Assembly (NCBI RefSeq): GCF_036588685.1
Contig: NC_086375.1
Location: forward strand, 43,989,270 to 44,053,269
Source: Mytilus trossulus
Lineage: Eukaryota; Mollusca; Bivalvia; Mytilida; Mytilidae
Length of the DNA: 64,000 nucleotides
Reading direction: 5' to 3'
A model generated the notes under the pieces. That model searched no databases. It worked only from the letters and a program-made list of their open reading frames with translations, and had not been told where the DNA came from. The stretch's first letter is position 1, and every line of letters starts with the position of its first letter. Position numbers and translations under genes: made by a program. Of the stretch, positions 63,150-64,000 are shown in pieces.

Positions 63150-64000
63150 GGGCGCCGAATGGGACTCTTGTGGTTTTGTACTCAAAATTCAATTTTGTAT
63201 GGACAAAAGTGACTTTTGTTCAACAAAAATAAGTTCAGTTTAACAAAATTTGTATCATACTACAAATTTAAAATTTTGTCATACAAAATTATCTATCAGC
63301 GGACAAAAGTCACTTTTGTCATGACAAAATTCATTTTTGTTACACAGACTTGAATTTTGTGTACTTATTTGAAAATTGGGCGACAAAAGTCAATTTTGTA
63401 TTCAAATTAGTTTAGTTTGGTTTCTGTGAACTAATTTGCATACAAAATCGACTTTTGTTACACAAAATTGACTTTTGTGAGACAAAATTGACTTTTGTCT
63501 CAACAAAATTGACAAATTTAAATTTTGTCTCAACAAAATTGACAAAATTGACTTTTGTCTCAACAAAATTAACAAAATTGACTTTTGTCTCTACAAAATT
63601 AACAAAATTGACTTTTGTCTCTACAAAATTAACAAAATTGACTTTTGTCTCAACAAAATTGACTTTTGTCTCAACAAAATTGATTTTTGTCTCAACAAAA
63701 TTGACAAAATTGACTTTTGTCTCAACAAAATTAACAAAATTGACTTTTGTCTCAACAAAATTGACAAAATTGAATTTTGTCTCACAAAAGTCAATTTTGT
63801 CTCACAAAATTGAATCTTACCTCACACAATTGACTTTTGTGATTTAATTTCCATATCAGGTAACAAAAGTCAATTTTGTATGCAAATATGTTTATATTTG
63901 CATACCTTTTAGACAAAATTGACTTTTGTCATGACAAATATGAATTTTGTCTACAAAAATGAATTTTGTCATGACAAAAATGAATTTTGTCTACACAAAT
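63150..64000. repeat. Palindromic satellite / tandem array, running off the right edge
   Basis: Dozens of copies of ACAAAATTGACTTTTGT and its inverse ACAAAAGTCAATTTTGT. They are diverse before 63440, tightly tandem (about 20-21 bp, with CTCA spacers) at 63460-63780, and loose again after. The frame 63455-63847 (repeats of VSTKLTKLTF) is simply the satellite read as protein. Confidence 0.9.

Noticed and set aside
63455..63847. 130-codon open frame with VSTKLTKLTF repeats
   Set aside because: It is the translation of a 20-21 bp satellite whose period and both-strand palindromes explain the open frame; no start context or non-repeat sequence.

Overview
The window is a piece of an AT-rich animal nuclear genome, most probably a marine bivalve of the mussel type (Mytilus or a close relative). 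The reasons are multi-exon genes with long AT-rich introns and GT-AG splice sites, a metazoan UGP2 gene, and many dispersed repeat families that I associate with mussel genomes. That species assignment is recollection and inference; no search was run. Genes are sparse and much of the non-coding DNA is recognisable mobile or palindromic debris.

Layout. 1-9.4 kb: non-coding, with two copies of a hairpin-ended repeat (979-2267, 3461-4863) and a hAT-type remnant nested in an older inverted-repeat element (7370-8526). 9.4-20.8 kb: fourteen coding exons of UGP2, UTP-glucose-1-phosphate uridylyltransferase, on the + strand. They join into 1,500 nt (499 codons) without a phase break. Only the extreme N-terminus is missing. 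20.8-28.1 kb: UGP2 3' region, a block (about 22.65-24.33 kb) that recurs further right, a long-inverted-repeat element, a third hairpin-ended repeat, a TTAA-flanked palindromic element and a LINE reverse-transcriptase fragment.

28.1-53.6 kb is the most interesting part: a head-to-tail array of three paralogous two-exon genes. Each has a tiny first exon (ATG GCN GAN), a 1.7-3.6 kb intron, and one large second exon. That exon encodes one or more LRAT-like (NlpC/P60 superfamily) domains, marked by HHFVV and NNCEH motifs, fused to a multi-pass membrane module with a run of cysteines before the last membrane span. The number of LRAT-like domains is three in gene 1, two in gene 2 and one in gene 3. 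Genes 1 and 3 are open; gene 2 is a pseudogene with several frameshifts and stops. The flanks are duplicated too, so pairs of paralogous positions show when individual mobile elements inserted.

56.1-60.1 kb: an intronless BTB/POZ-domain gene (+) and a 520-codon gene (-) for a basic, apparently disordered protein of unknown function, with 3' ends facing each other. 60.1-64 kb: non-coding, ending in a palindromic satellite built on ACAAAATTGACTTTTGT that runs off the right edge.

How the genes fit together: UGP2 is a housekeeping enzyme making UDP-glucose. Nothing in the sequence links it functionally to the LRAT-like array, although the array's tandem unit carries a copy of the DNA found just downstream of UGP2.
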